A DNA stretch of 64,000 nucleotides from Acheta domesticus (Eukaryota; Arthropoda; Insecta; Orthoptera; Gryllidae): assembly GCA_031308135.1 (NCBI GenBank), contig JAHLJT010000631.1:141960734-142024733 (forward strand), written 5' to 3'. The notes beneath the pieces are model-generated. The model did no database searches, had not been told where the DNA came from, and saw nothing but the letters and a program-made list of their open reading frames with translations. Each line of letters opens with the position of its first letter. Positions within the stretch are counted from its first letter, which is position 1. The position numbers and the translations under genes were made by a program. This document shows, one piece after another, positions 45,479 to 58,001 of the stretch.

Positions 45479-47765
45479 AACAAAAAACAAGAATATGGTG
45501 GAAAATAATGTTTGACATGGGAATTTTTTCTCTTACTTCATTAGTGATATGTAGAGGCCGGAAAATATGTAGTATTTAACAGTGGTGTGCGGTGATAATT
45601 TTGGTAGAGGAAGCACTTTTGAAGTCCAAGGTATAAAACACGTAAAACAGTTAAAGATGATATGAATGTTCACAAAATGTGAATATTCACCCCGACGTCT
45701 TGCATACGAACGTAACTGATCGCCCGGGAGTAAACAGACCCCCAGGGAAAATTTCCTTGGCTAAATGCCTTCTAACATTATAAAAATATATAATTCGATA
45801 TTTTTGTGACTTATAACTAAACCTCATTTATCGAGTACTTTATTTAAAATTATTAACAAATTTATAAAATCCATCAATGCATTAAAGCACATTTTTTCTT
45901 TCATAAAATAAAAAATAAGTGCGTAAACTTTAATATATGGGGAATGTTCATTTGAAAATGTATCTATAGAGTTCAGTAATAATGTTTTTCACGATCTATA
46001 CAAACAAGGAATGCGATGTCCGTACTACTGTTTTCTTACACTTTTCGCATTCTCTGGATGCTCTGCGGTTTAAATTCCTTGGACAAATTTCACGTCCTGT
46101 TAGTTGTATTTCTTGCATCTTATGTTTCTTGTTTTTGCTCTGAATGCAAATAATGTATTTTTTTTGTATCAACTCTCGCGACAATCCTGGTAGAATTTAT
46201 CACATAATAGACCAAGGGCGAATACGATCCAAACTTCCGTCTGCAATTCTTATGTGTGGTGATTCCTCGAAATATCTGTAATGTTTTATTCTTCTGGAAG
46301 TTGATCGTGCCTACTTCGAATGTACCACCGGAAATGGAGATTATCGCAAGGATCCGTGGGCGTTGCGCCGCCGTGTCGATTGCAGGTTGCTACCACGAAG
46401 TCTACAAGACTTTACTTTCCTCGTTAGATGCCATGACTACTGTTGGAATGACTTCGCCGATGCATTCCCTTCTCGCAAGGGAGAACTGCCGAACGGTACG
46501 CAAAGAATTAGTTTGTTTAGAATACTTTCTTTAACGTTCTCAGTATTATTAGATGCTTTATACTTTCATTGTATTATAATGTAGTTAGCATGTACTTAAA
46601 ATACTCTCAAACTGCCAAAATAATAAATTCTTTCGAACTTGAAACTGCTACCAGTCGATCACAACGGAATGAATTCTAATATTCATTCTCCTCGCGCACT
46701 CACGTCCCACCCGACTTTTCAGGAGGCATGACGAAGTCGAATGCCTGCACCTTCGAAGAACGAAGTTTCGCGTCGACGTCACGTGACGAATTTACACACC
46801 GTTTTGAAAACATCGATTGTGGCGGTTCAACCACTAGTACTTAGCTCAGAATCTGAGTTGAGTAAATAGTTTTGCTCTGGCCAAAAGCAACGAATATTTT
46901 AAATATAGAAAGGATTTTTCTGTGCATTGCTTTGCGGAATGACTCATTCCCTTCATTCCATAGAATGCACGGCACTGGTATTAAACGTCAAAATATGTAC
47001 ATAATATGTAATGAAAACAGTAAGAAAATGTAATAAATATGTAAAATCCGATATAATATGTAATATTCACTAATTAAAACCATTTTCTTAGCAAGAAATT
47101 ACATTTAGAAAAAACTGCTCACTTTACATCATACAACTTTCTCGTCAGTCGTAAAAGCTTCATCTATTGTAATCCAGGACCGTCGTTTAGCAGCTGGACT
47201 AATCGCAATAGAAGTCATCGCACAAACTGATGAGATCTACGATCAGCAAACACACACTGTAGCATCTTCATCGAAGTGTTACACGTTGGCAATCGCAAAT
47301 TTTTCTCGGAACTTAAGGTTAGAGATCACAAAAACGTGGTGTCAATGATATTTTGGAGCCCTAGATTTCCCCAATAATGTAGGGGAAATGCCGATACATC
47401 TTTTCATAAAAAATATGCAATTAAATTGAAGAAAAGTGGTAAAATAAGAAAATACATTGTTAAAACAGCAAAATATGTATTATATGTAATATAGTACTAA
47501 ATATTTAAAAATATGTAACGAAAAAATTCGATATTGTGTTAAGAGGGCTATGGTTAGCCAAGATTACAATTTTGAGTACGGTAAGTCGAAAGACAAAAAA
47601 TATGTAATTACATAAAAATAATGTTAATGTGGAATTGTACTACAATTCAAAACATGTATGTAATTTCCATTTGTACAAATTGGTATGGAATACAATTATG
47701 TAATTATAAAAACCCTTGAAAGACTAAATAAGTCGAACAAGGATAAATAAATTTAAAAAAATAAA
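45479..47765. other. Intergenic stretch with recurrent ATATGTAAT words
   Basis: 46,990-47,075 and 47,400-47,720 contain many copies of (A/T)ATATGTAAT without strict period. 46,690-46,800 is slightly CpG-richer. No gene recognised; frames at 46,256-46,584 lack motifs. Confidence 0.45.
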
Positions 47766-47769
47766 TAAA

Positions 47770-48400
47770 AATCCGGTCTCTAGTGATATGGTCAAGTCGG
47801 GCTACTCTGGAGGCTCTTCTCAAGAAATCCATTTTCTTAGCTGTGATATTTTTCTGTTTTTCTCCATGATAGTCCAACTTTCCGCTCCCTACGTTGTAAT
47901 AGGTGCAACGATGGGCTTGTACTACATGTTTGATTTTCTTCTCTGCTCAATCTTTGACGAGTGATGCAATGGATTTAGTATTTGTATAGTGGATATACTC
48001 AGATTTATACAGTGACGTAACTCATCTTCACATGACCCTTCCTAATTAATGATACTTCCATTGATATGTGTATAGTTTGATGATACATACAAGATTAGGT
48101 GATATAGCAAGATCTATCACCTCTTTTCCTATTGAGAGGTATTGTCTCTTCTTCATATAACGTTCAACCTCCTCTTGTATTCCACAAGCAATTTCCTCGC
48201 AATATCTTTTTTTGACACTATTTCCTGATCATCGGTAAACAAAAGTGCAAGCAATCAATTTCTATTTATTTCTGTAACATCGACTTACAATGTTTCTTCA
48301 ACTTTCTAGAGTATCTTGTGAGGATAAGAGACTGTCTACATTCTTGCTTTAGACCTTTGATCATTTGAAATTACTTCTAATTCTTCCTACACAATAAAAA
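47770..48400 (-). mobile_element. Decayed LINE remnant (endonuclease-reverse-transcriptase type)
   Basis: The minus strand gives, with stops: IKGLKQECRQS (for the conserved G-x-KQGCxLSPILF, about 48,365); LALLFTDDQEIVSKKDIARK (catalytic FxDD pair, about 48,250-48,190); EYKRRLN; and VAPITT.GAESWTIMEKN (about 47,910-47,855), equal to the KPTxTYGSETW block. Order and spacing match the C-terminal half of the reverse transcriptase. It is the same type as the copy at 27.6-29.2 kb but keeps a different portion. Confidence 0.75.
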
Positions 48401-48429
48401 TTTAACTACGCAATCAATCCCAGCGCTGA

Positions 48430-48640
48430 AAGAGCCGTGCGCGCAACTACAAACGGTACATTCCACCCCCGCTGCCCTCCCCTTCCCCTCTCCTGGGGCG
48501 CGGGCGTGAGTCACGGCGCCGCCGCGCGGCCCGTCTCGCTGCGCTGCGCCGCCAGCGCACGCAATTGGGGCGGGAGCGCCCGTTACATCTGGTCTTCGCG
48601 ATCGGGCGACGCAAGCGAAAGTGGAATCCTCGCAGGCTTC
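48430..48640. other. GC-rich island
   Basis: CpG-dense, with CAATTGGGGCGGGAGC at 48,563, which resembles a GC box. No TATA box or donor that would decide a strand. Confidence 0.4.
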
Positions 48641-48950
48641 TTACGTTCAAGCCAATGAGAAGAGAGTCGCAGCAAATGTTGGCAATTCTCTTTTCCTTTA
48701 GGCCATAAACGATACAATGAAATGGTCCTGTTAATGGTCATGTCTTACATTTGGTTGCAACTAAGAGGGAAAAGTTGCCGATGTAATACATGTGGCCGGA
48801 TACAGAAGTTTGGTTCTTACACAAAACACAAAAATAGTTGCATTGTGTAACACAGCACTGTTGGACAATACACGTAATAGATTAATAAACCAAGAGCTCT
48901 ACCATAGGTAGAATCCGTCATAGTTTTAATATTCATTTTATATTTTTAAA

Positions 48951-48992
<42 letters not shown>

Positions 48993-49860
48993 GCAATCGT
49001 CATCTCTATTACTAATTTACAATGTGCGCAAAATTTGAAAGAAAAATATCCGGTCTTCTGCCTCTTGAGAGGTAACTATGATTTTCTTAGAGACCCAAGA
49101 ACTCGGGAAAAATACAAAAGGAATGAAACAACTACAAAAATACCGAAAGCAATGAAACTCAATTTTCGTATTCACTTCACAATACATCTGGCGACATGCG
49201 ATAGGAAGGTTATATTCTGGTTGGTTGGTTGGTAGTCATTCCGAAAGCGTCATCTGCTAAGGTCATTGTTACCGTAAGTGTAGTGCATTTTTCTATCCGA
49301 ACACAGCGTTGATTTCCCCCCGTTGAATGGCGACCTACAGTCGGCTAGTCCGTCCGGCGACCGGCAGTCGGCATTTTCCGTGTGCATCTTTGCTGCTCGA
49401 AGTTTTAAGATATGCCCCAAAGTTTCAAGCCATTTTAAAGCCTATGGATTCTTGTGACTGAAGCGAATTTTGCGTAAATTCATTCAATTGCAGATATTTA
49501 AATGATGGCATGCACATTACTTTTTAAGAAATAACATTGAGAGGAGGTGAAATTTCGATATACCTATTATTTTCACTAGTTTCTTTCAATTTACAGTGGT
49601 GGATTTGAGAAAAACAATTTGAATAGCTGCTCATCATTAAGTGAAATAAATAAATAAAATATAAAAATGAGTTTATTCTAATGATGTTTTGCAAAAACGT
49701 GTGAGTTATGTGCACGGCGTTGTCAAGGTGTTGTAAACAATGAAAGAAGGCGAAGAAGAATTTGCCAGGCAATTTTGTTTTCTACAGAACATAATCAAAG
49801 TCAATCCTGTAACGTGATGCTAGTCAATCGCGTATCGTGATGTTACAGGATAAGAAATAG
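48641..49860. other. Intergenic stretch with ATT microsatellite
   Basis: 48,951-48,991 is an ATT array of about 13 units. Nothing else was recognised. Confidence 0.6.
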
Positions 49861-50518
49861 TAGGGGAGAGTCAGGTTAACTAAACCGGTTAGGGTAGGTG
49901 GTCCACGCTTTTAAATGTTGTGGGAAGTGTTTCCTGCCTTTTCCACTGGGTGACATTCGTAGGATGACAAGGCTGATAATATAAGCCACAATCATAAGTT
50001 GCAGGCCTTAATTTGTTCAGTACAAGAAGGATTTTTATTCTGAAAGGTCCGAGGTTTTTCCTACCACTCATCTGCTTTGCATTTTTTTGGGTATCTGCTT
50101 TCTATTTTCACTGAATAACAACTTCAAGAAGAATATTCACACCAAATTAATTGGTAGTATTTCTGCTGTGTTTTCTCGGGCATATAAAGAAAATGTGTGT
50201 TGTGGGGTTAACTGGACCGCCGGGAGGTTAGGTTAAGTGGACCGGTCCTGTTACCTTCTTTATTTTTTTTCGGAAGTATAATTTGTAGATATGCAATTAT
50301 TAAATCTGGAATGTTTTATAATTTGTTCCCTTTCACTATTTTATTACTTTAATTCATTACCACTGTCATTTTCAAGTTTTAATTTTAGATGCCACATTTT
50401 GGGAAACGGCTCGCGGTCTGTGCCCCTCTTTCTCATTTATGTGTGAAAAAGGTTATGAAAATGTGTTGAAGAATGATTTTTTTCATTAAAACAGTCTATT
50501 AAACGTCAATTTTTTTAT
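49861..50518. mobile_element. TA-flanked element, copy 2, truncated on the right
   Basis: Collinear with 33,370-34,040: TAGGGGAGAGTCAGGTTAA; GGGAAGTGTTTC(C/T)TGCC; GACATTCGTAGGAT; CCGCCGGGAGGTTAGG; ACCTTCTTTATTTT; TTTTGGGAAAC. Similarity is about 85-90% by eye. It stops near ACGTCAATTTTTTTA, and a family B copy begins at once, so the right third is replaced or was cut by that insertion. Confidence 0.75.
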
Positions 50519-50519
50519 T

Positions 50520-51945
50520 TTCCCGTATACGTACGTACGTAGTATAGGGAAAGTTATGTAATGCTGCGGGAAAAAATGGCCAATTTGCGGCGGAAAAAAA
50601 TTCATTGCCGGGCCGTGAAAAGGAAAAATTAGATAAAACCAGTTGCTATATTAAGAAAAAAAATCCCCTAACACATGGTGTAGCCAGAAACCCTGTTTCG
50701 TGGGTCCTTGATATCGAAAAACCAATTGAAAGGAAAACGTCCGTCTCTCTGTCTGTCTGTAGTCCGTCTGTCTGTCTGTGAACACTGCTAGCGCCTAAAC
50801 CATACGTACAATTTTTCCTTCAAAATGTATATTCTCCGATCGATCTAATTCTAGTCAAAGCTTTGAGATTTTGAAAAAGATTCTTCAAAATTTGGGGGTA
50901 CTTTACATTAGGCCCCGGCCATTTTCAAACTTTTCTCAAAAATGGCTCCAATATTTTTTCATTAAATTTCTTGTATGAATAGAGTAAAATACACGTATTA
51001 ACAAGGCATAGGTCCGATTTTCACGGATAACTCTGAAATTTCGAAAATTGTGAAAGTTTGAATTTTTTTCGGCGTCTTTCTCCAACAAGAAAATTGAAGG
51101 TAGAAATTTTTTCTTCAAATAAAATTTGTTCTGCATATTGAGTTCTGTCATAAAGGTCAGGTAAATGTTTTTCAAAATTTTATAGTTTTCGTGCAATATT
51201 GCGTGCAATATGTGCAATTTTAAAAAATTACAAAAACAAACTTTTCTCAAAAACCCAAATTTTTTTCTTCAAACTTTTGGTAGGAATAGTGGTAAATATA
51301 CTCTATCAGATGACATAAAAGCCACATTGCTCTATAGGTTGGACTTTTCAAAAATTACAAAAATGTAAATTTTTTCACATGTTTCTCACGTCGTTAATAT
51401 TTACATTATCGGCGATTTTTTTACATTATTATATTTACGAGTACATGTGCTTTAAATAATGTCAAGTAAAGTTTCTCGAAAACACAACCGTTTTCTGTGA
51501 AAAGTAGCTCAAAATTTCGCATTTTCAGAAACGCTCAAACACCATTTTCTCATATATGGCTGCAAATTTTTGTTCAAACTTTTGTAATAGATAGTACTAA
51601 TTACACTCTTTAGTATAGCATAAAGTCCAATCGATCTAGATGATGTCGCGGCACCTTGAATTTGAAATCGATATTTGGGTAGTGTTGGATAGTGTGAACG
51701 ACGTTTAAGAGATGCAGGTCTAATTTTCGTTGAAAAGTCCAAGTTTTCGAAAATTGCAAAAATTAAAATTTTTTTCGGCACCTTCCTACAATTATAAAGG
51801 TAGAATTTTTTTCTTTAATGAAATCTGTTCTTAAAAAATAGATTTTGAAATAAGTACATGTACACTTTTTCGAAAATGTGAGCACTCTCCGCGAAATTTT
51901 GCAAAGTACGGGTGAGAAAGTACGTGTTGTTTAGCACCACAAGTC
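50520..51945 (+). mobile_element. Family B, longest copy in sense orientation
   Basis: Starts TTTTCCCGTATACGTACG with a TACGTACGTACGTA palindrome. Then come ATGTAATGCTGC, ATTCATTGCCGGGCC and CGTGGGTCCTTGATATCG; the tetranucleotide run CTGT/GTCC at 50,738-50,778; GGGGGTACTTTACAT; several sub-repeats marked by TGGCTCCAATATTTT or AAACG(C/T)TCAAACACC; and near the end GAGAAAGTACGTGTTG and AGCACCAC. No long frame exists, so it is non-autonomous. Confidence 0.75.
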
Positions 51946-52212
51946 ATATTTGTAACCTTCATAAGGTAAACTGAATTTTATAGACATTTGTTTTGTGACG
52001 GGTTCGGCAATCAAAGTGTGGATTATCGAGAAAGTCATGTTTTATTCGTTACTAGGAAAACCCGGCAGACGTTCTGCTCTTCATCTCCCTCTTCCTCTCC
52101 CATCACCCTTTTTCACTCTCTCTCCCTCCTTACCTCACCCTGTCCCTGTCTGTCTGTCTCTGGCGCTCTGTCCCTGTCATTCACATTTACTTGCAGATAC
52201 CGCATGTCTCTG
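51946..52212. repeat. Pyrimidine-rich tract behind GGAAAACCCGGCAGACG
   Basis: 52,052 has GGAAAACCCGGCAGACGTTC, a phrase I associate with repeats in several insect genomes. 52,078-52,190 is CT-rich with CTGT runs. Opposing frames here are chance. Confidence 0.4.
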
Positions 52213-52440
52213 AGAAGATGAGGTAATATCGGGAAGCGCCAGACCAGCAAAAATGTAATTGAATGTTCGAGAAGAGCTCATTGTGTAATTTACGGTGTGA
52301 GAAACGTTTCTTTGAGGCTTCAAAATTTTAGTTTTTAAGGCCCTAGAACCCCTCGTTTAGGAGTTAATTAATGATATAGATTGAAAATGCTGCTGGGCGT
52401 GTTGCGGGTTGCATTTGATGTGAATAGTATTTAGTTTTGT
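52213..52440 (+). repeat. Dispersed repeat D, copy 2
   Basis: Carries the same landmark series as 19,553-19,795, including CCAGCAAAAATGTAAT and TTTTTAAGGCCCTAGAA. It is followed by ATAGCGCCATGTAGTGGAG and CGTGGAGATCGGTCTAACGG, which are not in copy 1. Confidence 0.75.
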
Positions 52441-52619
52441 TCTATAGCGCCATGTAGTGGAGTTACAACAGAATTAACAGCACATACACCTTCTGGGTGA
52501 AAACACGTAGAAGTGCCAACTTTCGTGGAGATCGGTCTAACGGTGTCGGAGTTTAGCGTCTTGAAATACGAAAAAAACACGTAATCCCACGACCACAAAT
52601 GTTTCGCGAAATTGAATCG

Positions 52620-54355
52620 CATTCAAGAGTAAAGTAAATAATTTTGTTGTTATAGTTAGAACTGAATGTGATATTACAGGACTTTTTAAATTCTAAAAAC
52701 ATTTCTACATTAATATTTGAGTTCAAACAGCAAGCAAAGCAGCATAGAAATAAGTTTTATTTAAAAAAATGTGTTGTGAAGTGTAATTTTAAATGTGAAG
52801 TGATGTTTTAAATGTGTCGTAATGAAGAAGAAATTGTTCGTAACATCCGAAATGTATACCTTCATATGGCTTTGAATCCTTGGTCATTTTGTGTATATTT
52901 ATGCTTTGACCTGTCAAAATTTGCCAATGCCAACATAATTATTCGCCAGCTCTGAAGTGAATCGTATGTGAACCGTACCGGGTGTTTCACGAGAAGAAAT
53001 GAATCACAAAAGGAACCAAAGGAACCGTGCCATCCGGGTTTAGCAAAGTAATTTCATGTATGCAAAGTAATTTCACAGGATAGCTGTTTCTTACTTCTGG
53101 TCTTTACCTTACTCAAAGCACTATGTTATGCATATTTAACAAGGACATGAAACTCTTCTTGCATTATTTTCATAATTCTAATTTTTCAACCCGAAAATAT
53201 ATCCTTTTTTTAACGTAACATGACTAAACCACATACCATCGTCACGGAAACGTAATCAACACGCAACAATACAACCAACCTTTTAGGCAAAAAGCAACCA
53301 TAGTCCATTCTTGCCAATGGACAAGGGCTTTTTTTTGCCGAAAACTGAGTGGACATTGGTTGATTTTGCAAAACTATGATATTTCAAAGCTCCATATTTG
53401 TCCAAACTATGGCTAATTTTCTTACACTATTTAGTACAATGTCAAGTCCGTGGAGAGCAGCAAAGAATACTGTAGAGAACTCAAAATCGTCGTTTTTGGA
53501 CTATGGTCATTTTGCTAACAAGGTCTTTAAATATGATCACGATATACACAAAATAAGCTTCAAATCCCGAATATTGGAGTGAATTGTCATTACCATTTGT
53601 GGCCTCTTTTAAATCAACTTCTAACCGACATAGAGCGATTTCATCTCCTTCATACCAGCCACTCCTCTCGAAATCAGAAATTTTTTCCTTCTTTTTCTAG
53701 GAGTATAGTCTCTCTGCTGTTCTCTACTTTATTCTATTCCTTTGACGACACACCTACATCGTCCTTAAGGGACTCTATCACGAAAATACTTTGATTCTAA
53801 TCCTAAGATCCTCAGTTCACTAAAACCTGTATTAGAGCTAACTCTGGAAAACATACAAACTTTGAAATTAGTTTTTTTTTATAAAGTTTAAAATTTTTAA
53901 CGGAAAATCCTTCTCCGCATGTTTCCGAATGTAGGTTTCCATCTTGTCAGAGCACAGCTTTCAGCAGTGACGGGATTTCGGATATTTTTATTAGAATAGC
54001 AAATTCAAATTTTTCTCAGAGCGCATTTTGTTAATAAGTTTTATAATAGGAAAACCAAATAAGGTAATTATAATATTTTTTTAGTTTTACGTTAAAATAT
54101 TTATAATTATATGATAGAGCAACAAAATTAATTTTAAAATATATAGTAAACATAAACATTTTATTTTTCCCAACCTATGTTGGGAAAAGTGGTGCTGGGA
54201 AACCTATGTTGTGGGAGGGGCTATTGCCTATTGTACTGGCTTGCAGAATAAGTCACACACTGGGTAGGCTTCATCCGCTTCAAAATACCAATGAGAAGTG
54301 TAGGCACCAAATGTCAAGAGTCAGAATACAATATTTTCATCCGAGCGCGTCAATT
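52620..54355. other. Intergenic stretch, nothing recognised
   Basis: GCAAAGTAATTTCA is duplicated at 53,043 and 53,064. No gene or known repeat. Confidence 0.55.
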
Positions 54356-54359
54356 ATTG

Positions 54360-54600
54360 TTCCCCATACTGCACAGCAGCCGCCATTTCGCGAGTGTGCT
54401 TCCGGCGTTTTTTGCGCCAGCGGGAGCGGGAGGGCCGAACGCCACCTGGCGGCGCGCGCCGTCGCTTGGACTCTCTCCGCCGCGCTTCCTTCCGGCCGCG
54501 CGCCCGCTCCGTTCGTCTGTCTTTTGTCGCTGGCCACCTCTGTCTGTGCCTCGTCTGTCCTCGCCGATTGCATTGCCTCCGACGAGGGACTGGAGCACAA
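54360..54600. promoter_or_regulatory. CpG island, possible TATA-less promoter
   Basis: Contains a YY1-like GCCGCCATTT at 54,379-54,388 and an ETS-like CTTCCGGC at 54,399-54,406 within 30 bp, a pairing frequent in housekeeping promoters. Frames of 79-152 codons exist on both strands, but none is recognisable or splice-bounded. On the minus strand the YY1-like site includes ATGGCGGCTGCTG, whose frame closes after ten codons. Confidence 0.35.
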
Positions 54601-54724
54601 TTCCATCAGCAAAAACTACGCATGCAAATATAGCTTCTGGCCGATTGTGTGGTCACGTCTGTAGCATTGTAACTTCGAAAGGCAAATTAAATGGCAGCAA
54701 CTCTGTCACATATGTCTTGTAACC

Positions 54725-57640
54725 TGTCTAATCAGACAGATCAATTTGGCTCGATAATATAATACATTTTAAAACTTATTCAATAAATCCTCTATTTCTC
54801 ATGAACAGTGATAATTAACATGATGCACTTATTCGTGAACTAGAGGTAAGAGGTGACAAATGAGCTTTGCTGTAGATGATCTCTTGATTGGTATATTTTG
54901 ATTTTTTTATGCTGAATGTGGCCTAATATGGGAGTAAACTAGCATTTAGACTCATCCAATCACTCATTTAATAAGGAGTTCTTGGGGTTACTCTTTAGAG
55001 CAAACACATTTAATTTTAAGGCACAATAATAATTTAAAGCACACATTTCTAGGCAGCAATGTAAATTTTCCTCTTGACATTGTCTATTAATTTGTATTTC
55101 AAATACGATCTGCATCCATTTTCTTGATAAAATCACGTTTAAAAAGGGACCATGAAAATGAAATAAGAGAATTGATATTTTTAAATAATTACATTTAGAT
55201 AGTTTACAATAGTGATTTCGTATTTCTGGAAACAGTGTAAATTAATAAACTTTTACAATTTATGCAACCACCTACAATCCCTTTGAATGTAATGTCTTCC
55301 CGACTGGTGTTGAACGCTTTGTGAAGGAAGATGTGGGACGTTCGCCTTCAATCAATTTCAGCTCGAACTGTGGAAGAGGTCGGGAAGGGATCAGGCGGCC
55401 CGCAAAACACGTTCTGTAGGGCGAAGCTCCGACTTTTACCTGGAAGAGATTACGGAAAGTTGATAGACCATTTATTAGAGCAGTCGAGTTAAGAAACCTG
55501 AAACAGCAAAGGCCATAAACCTTCTGAAATTAAACACATTTAGCATATTTCTGAGCCCTGCACGGAATCGAACTAGTACTTTCAATTACCGGCAATCTCG
55601 ATTACCACCTATACTCTATGATTAATTACCGATATCTTTCAATCGATGTCGCCACGATCACAGCTACAGAAATTTAATCATGACTACAATATAGTATAAG
55701 CAAATTAACAGCAACTGATAACGAAAAGCATTGCAAAATCCGATATGTGGATATCATTAATGCTTTTAGTACTTTAGAGATTTTATGTGGATTGAAAAAA
55801 ATAATATTTATATCTTGGAAGACACTTTTTTCCACTCTGTGGTTGAAATTTGCTGAAATTAGACTGAGTATTTGAAACGTCCAATATCACCAACTTTCTC
55901 AATTATTACGCTCTCACTGTCGGCTACTCTTACAACCAGCTGCTGCCAGCTGGAATTCGCATTAAGCGCAAATCATCTTATGGGCTAACGACTACTGGCT
56001 TTGAAATATTTTTGAGGTAATTCTTGTCACTAGTATATTTCAAAGGTGCACAGGAGGCTTGTGAGTGAGATAAGGAAGGATATAATCATAAATATTTCGA
56101 GAAAAGACAATAATTATTGGACGATCTTTTTTATTAACAGAGTCCAAATTAATTACAAGTATTTAACATGAAGTTAACAATTTTATAATGCATTAAGTTA
56201 CCTATTAAAGAGTAAGAACTTAAAACGCACCCCCATATACTTCAGGTCAAATTCTTGTATACCACGCCATGACTGTAAATCTCTTAAAACATTCAAACAG
56301 ATCTCAAATGAATATAAACGCATTTCGTTTAAATTGTGGCGAATGAACTCTGAAATCGTCCTAATAACTAGACTAACGATGAAATAATTTATCTTAGAAT
56401 AGCAAGGAGAAGAAGAACAAAATTCAGATTCTTATTTCAGTAATTTATTAACACATCGCTTATACCGGGGAGATCATTGCCAGTGAAATTATAACGTTAT
56501 TATGGCATAGATTGGATTTTCTTTAGATGCAATATTTTCTTTAAATTTTATTCAGTATTTTGATGTTTGTTTATTTAACGTTTACTTCTCATTTGCTCAA
56601 AAATTATCAATTCAATTGCATGAGTTGTTTTAAGCTTATTTTACAATGCTTCATTGGAACTTTTCCCTTCGTTTAAGGTTGTTTGAAAGCCTAAAATTAA
56701 TTTTCAGGACAAAGATTATAGGTCTCTTTATACTTTTAGAAAATTTGAGTAATGCGGTGTTATTGTGTTATACGTTCTCAGCATTGTAATAAGCCTTCCA
56801 ATTGGTCCTTTTGTACGCCGATTCGATTAAAGAACCAAAAATCTCTAACCTTCTCTTCCAGAAGAATCTTTGTTAGCCAAATAGAGTGTAATCTATGGGA
56901 TTAAAAGTATTCGTAATACATTAAGTGAGAAAGAAAATAAATGCCTGAATACAATTTGATTATTTGTATTTCTGTAGATTATAAATGTTTGTGAAAGTTA
57001 ATATTTTACGAAAGATTCTTTTATACATTTGAGAATGAAAATAATTATAATGAAATACCTTCACACAATGATAATTTTCTGAAATATATTGTACATTAAA
57101 ACAAACATTAGTACTCATAATTTACGCTTTTGAAAATTGTAAAATTCGACAAAGAATTCGACAATTTAGACAAAGAATTGTTTTTAATGTCTCCATTTCT
57201 CAAGTCATTGTAGGAGTTTTTTCTTCAAGAATGCACAAAATTATACACATACTTGTAAAATATATTATACAAAATTAGGTCTGCAAATATAATTCACATT
57301 TTATGAGACCTGCATTTCGTCTTTTTTAGTTTTTCGTTTCGAATTCCATCATACACAATATTTTTGTTTGCTTGCCTTTGATATTACATTCAATATAAAT
57401 TTGTAGGTCTGTAAATTAATGTAGCTTAGCTTAATTTCTGTGGCGATAAACAACAACCGGTTTAAGCTCCAGGTGATTAGTGGTAGTAGAAGCTATGCTT
57501 AGATTCTAAATAATGCGCTTTACTAGCGAACGATTTACTATCTCATTAATCATCACGTAAACACCGATTCCTTATCTCCTTTGCATAATAACTTCATCGC
57601 CTTCACACCATCAACGACGGAGAAAGTATAAAGGACGAGC
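54725..57640. other. Intergenic AT-rich stretch, with a possible old SINE head
   Basis: 55,560-55,620 read on the minus strand has GTACTAGTTCGATTCCGTGC, resembling a tRNA B-box region. No other landmark and no frame of note. Confidence 0.45.
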
Positions 57641-57986
57641 TGTGGGTGTTCGAGGGGGGGTGCGTTCGAAACGGCTACGAGGCACGCAGCGGCGTGTGAC
57701 GAGCGCTGCTCCTCCCCCATTGGCCCCACTGGCCCCACGACGCCCTCGCCGCCTTCTTCTTTCTCCCCACCAGCCACCACCCCCTTCGCCGCCGCCTCCA
57801 TCGCCCGCACCGAATCCGCCCCGCCACCGTCCCCACAAGCGTCCCCGCCTCGGCGTGCTCTCTCTCAGCCGGCGCTTGGGGCGGGCGGGCGCGCGCGCGC
57901 GATATAAAAGCCGGCCGACGGCCCCGATCGGCAGACCGCTCCGGTTCCCGCCCCAGCAGCACCGCAGCTCCCGCACGCACGCAGCC
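57640..57986 (+). promoter_or_regulatory. TATA promoter and leader of the MASAQ exon
   Basis: The TATA box TATAAAAG at 57,903-57,910 lies at the 3' side of a CpG island. The initiator GGCAGACCG centres on A57,933, about 30 bp downstream. A leader of about 54 nt rich in C runs to the ATG. GGGCGGGCGGGCGCG just upstream of the TATA box is GC-box-like. Confidence 0.7.
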
Positions 57987-58001
57987 ATGGCATCGGCCCA
58001 G
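57987..58001 (+). CDS. First coding exon, 15 nt (MASAQ), gene unknown
   Basis: ATG in CAGCCATGG context at 57,987 begins MASAQ, followed by CAG|GTGAGC, a good donor in phase 0. The frame would run on 18 codons past the donor to a stop, which gives no sensible protein, so splicing is the better reading. The layout (TATA, CAG initiator, short leader, five-codon exon) is repeated at 63,063. Insect cuticle-protein genes typically have such a tiny first exon ahead of the rest of the signal peptide, but MASAQ alone cannot prove this. No second exon with a credible acceptor and frame was found between here and 62.9 kb. Confidence 0.5.
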
